Source: CAZPAH01 sp964584495
GTDB lineage: Bacteria; Krumholzibacteriota; Krumholzibacteriia; Krumholzibacteriales; Krumholzibacteriaceae
Length of the DNA stretch: 6,779 nt
Assembly: GCA_964584495.1 (NCBI GenBank)
Contig: CAZPAH010000138.1
Coordinates: forward strand, 1-6,779
Reading direction: 5' to 3'
Made by a program: the position numbers and the translations under genes. Shown in pieces: positions 5,459 through 6,779 of the stretch. The notes beneath the pieces were generated by a model. It made no database searches. It was not told the DNA's origin and saw nothing but the letters and a program-made list of their open reading frames with translations. Every line of letters starts with the position of its first letter. Within the stretch, counting starts at the first letter, position 1.

Positions 5459-5749
5459 ATGTACCTCTCGGATGAGGAACTGAAGAAGCTGGAGCACCTG
5501 GCGATGCTCCGGCTCGAAGGCGGATCCCGGGAGAAGCTGAGGATTCAGCTGAACCGCATTATAGAGTTTGTGGGGATACTCCAGAAGGTGGATACGTCGG
5601 GCATAGATCCGGCCGCCGACACGGCAGTCCCGGTATCTTCCCTGCGCGGCGATGAGCCGGGGGATTGTCTCTCGAGGGAGGAGGTCCTCGGCCAGGCTCC
5701 GGCCTGCAGGGGTGGCCTTTTCGAAGTGCCGCCCGTCATAAGGAAATGA
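5459..5749 (+). CDS. gatC: Asp-tRNA(Asn)/Glu-tRNA(Gln) amidotransferase subunit C
   Basis: GatC is the small, non-catalytic subunit that wraps around and holds GatA and GatB in the cytoplasmic GatCAB transamidase. That enzyme converts mischarged Glu-tRNA(Gln) and/or Asp-tRNA(Asn) to the amidated forms. The product has 96 residues, the normal family length. The N-terminal helices read LSDEELKKLEHLAMLRL, then the helix LNRIIEFVGILQKVDTSGIDP, and the C-terminal arm has LRGDEPGDCLSREEVLGQAP with FEVPPVI near the end, all typical of the family. The start is ATG 5459-5461, preceded by AAAGG at eight bases. An earlier in-frame TTG at 5429 would add ten residues that are not family-like and would lie right at the predicted transcription start. 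gatA begins 28 bases after its TGA. Confidence 0.96.
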   Translation: MYLSDEELKKLEHLAMLRLEGGSREKLRIQLNRIIEFVGILQKVDTSGIDPAADTAVPVSSLRGDEPGDCLSREEVLGQAPACRGGLFEVPPVIRK

Positions 5750-5762
5750 TGACCGGCGCCGC

Positions 5763-5770
5763 GGAAGTGA
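5763..5770 (+). promoter_or_regulatory. ribosome-binding site of gatA
   Basis: GGAAGTGA matches the ideal GGAGGTGA at seven of eight bases and ends seven bases before ATG 5778-5780. It lies in the short gap after gatC, consistent with separate ribosome loading on a shared gatC-gatA transcript. Confidence 0.5.
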
Positions 5771-5777
5771 AACCGCT

Positions 5778-6779
5778 ATGAAAGAACTTGCAGAGATGAC
5801 GATTGGGGAGCTTCAATCCGCCTACGACTCCGGGGCGGCGAAACCGTCCGAGACGGTAAGGGCCTGTCTCGACGAGATCGATGCCAAGGACCCGATCGTC
5901 GGGGCGTTTCTCGAAATATTCGGCGATGAAGCCATGAGAAGGGCTGCGGAGCTGGATCGAACCGGCCGGGACGGAAGGACGCTGTACGGCGTCCCGGTGG
6001 CACTGAAAGACAATATCTGCATGAAGGGGCTGAGAACCACGTGCGGATCGAAGATCCTGGGCGGATACGCTCCTCCCTACGATGCGACGGTAGTGAAGCG
6101 GCTGATAAATGCAGGGGCCATAATCATCGGAAAGACGAACATGGATGAGTTCGCCATGGGTTCATCGACGGAGAATTCATCGTTCAAGGTGACAAGGAAT
6201 CCCTGGGACGAGGAGTGCTCTCCCGGGGGCTCAAGCGGAGGCTCGGCGGCGGCCGTTGCGGCGGGGATGGTTCCCGTCGCGCTCGGATCGGATACCGGCG
6301 GATCGGTAAGGCAGCCTGCCTCTTTTTGCGGCGTGGTTGGCCTCAAAGGAACCTACGGAAGGGTTTCCCGGTACGGTCTCGTGGCATTTGCCAGCTCATT
6401 GGACCAGATAGGGCCGATAACGGGGAATGTGACGGATTGCTCTATCGTGATGCAGGCGATAGCCGGTGCCGACGTTAATGATGCTACGACGATAGAGTGC
6501 GGTCCGGATGATATAGGAGCCGGGCTGGAAGATGGGTTGACAGGGATGCGGATAGCGGTCCCTTCGGATATCGCACGGTGGGAGATGGATGAATCAGTGA
6601 AGGATAGCATCTCCTCTACCGTGGAATACCTCAAGGAGAAGGGGTGCGAAGTCGGAGAAGTAGATATGCCGGGGATGGAAAGCTCGATCGCATGCTATCA
6701 TATTCTGGCCGACGCCGAGGCATCGTCGAACTTGGCGAGGTTCGACGGAGTGAGGTACGGCCGCAGGGCGGGCGCCGGA
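5778..6779 (+). CDS. gatA: Asp-tRNA(Asn)/Glu-tRNA(Gln) amidotransferase subunit A (3' end outside window)
   Basis: GatA is the glutaminase subunit of GatCAB: it releases ammonia from glutamine, which is channelled to GatB to amidate Glu-tRNA(Gln) or Asp-tRNA(Asn). The visible 334 residues are about two thirds of a protein of about 485. The amidase-signature Ser-cisSer-Lys triad is intact: Lys77 in GVPVALKDNI, cis-Ser152 in SPGGSSGGSAAA, and nucleophile Ser176 in LGSDTGGSVRQPA. Numbering is two below the well-studied Staphylococcus aureus GatA (Lys79, Ser154, Ser178). GKTNMDEFAMGSSTENS and GVVGLKGTYGRVSRYG are also highly typical of GatA rather than other amidases. The start is ATG 5778, with a good ribosome site at 5763-5770. 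No stop occurs before the window edge and nothing suggests damage. gatB is expected nearby but not necessarily adjacent. Confidence 0.97.
   Translation, partial: MKELAEMTIGELQSAYDSGAAKPSETVRACLDEIDAKDPIVGAFLEIFGDEAMRRAAELDRTGRDGRTLYGVPVALKDNICMKGLRTTCGSKILGGYAPPYDATVVKRLINAGAIIIGKTNMDEFAMGSSTENSSFKVTRNPWDEECSPGGSSGGSAAAVAAGMVPVALGSDTGGSVRQPASFCGVVGLKGTYGRVSRYGLVAFASSLDQIGPITGNVTDCSIVMQAIAGADVNDATTIECGPDDIGAGLEDGLTGMRIAVPSDIARWEMDESVKDSISSTVEYLKEKGCEVGEVDMPGMESSIACYHILADAEASSNLARFDGVRYGRRAGAG

Overview
The window (6,779 bases, moderately GC-rich, dense coding) looks like a bacterial chromosome. Two housekeeping loci on the plus strand flank a three-gene envelope module on the minus strand. The presence of gatC-gatA implies an organism that makes Gln-tRNA and/or Asn-tRNA by transamidation. 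The 39-residue 'IWG...DIFAVG...GTILHYDG' repeats resemble proteins I associate with myxobacteria, other deltaproteobacteria and some uncultivated Gram-negative-type phyla. The species cannot be fixed from this window, and that lineage hint is inference.

Layout. 2-715 (+): C-terminal third of a UvrD/PcrA helicase, cut by the window edge. 744-2546 (-): a secreted lipoprotein made almost entirely of 14 tandem 39-residue propeller-type repeats, with its own promoter at 2634-2662. 2701-3228 (-): a LemA-family membrane protein that seems to start at a non-standard AUA codon. 3308-5257 (-): a DUF2207 (YciQ-like) membrane protein with a signal peptide, three later membrane segments and a poly-glycine tail. 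5258-5458: a divergent control region with a good promoter on each strand and several palindromes. 5459-5749 (+): gatC. 5778-6779 (+): gatA, cut by the window edge; gatB would be expected beyond it.

How the parts fit. DUF2207 and LemA genes are often found together, and here they form one probable transcription unit (DUF2207 first, then lemA) from the promoter at 5287-5315. The repeat lipoprotein follows on the same strand from a separate promoter. All three products are predicted to be membrane-bound or exported, so the block reads as a cell-envelope module. Joint function is inference. It sits in opposite orientation between pcrA and gatCA, two loci that lie close together in some bacteria (for example Bacillus).

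Most notable: the probable AUA start of lemA, which a standard gene caller would miss and so lose the membrane anchor; the very regular 14-repeat array, with its one degenerate repeat exactly where a second seven-bladed propeller would begin; and palindromes sitting on the stop codons of both lemA and the DUF2207 gene. No RNA genes, insertion sequences, CRISPR arrays or known defence genes were seen.
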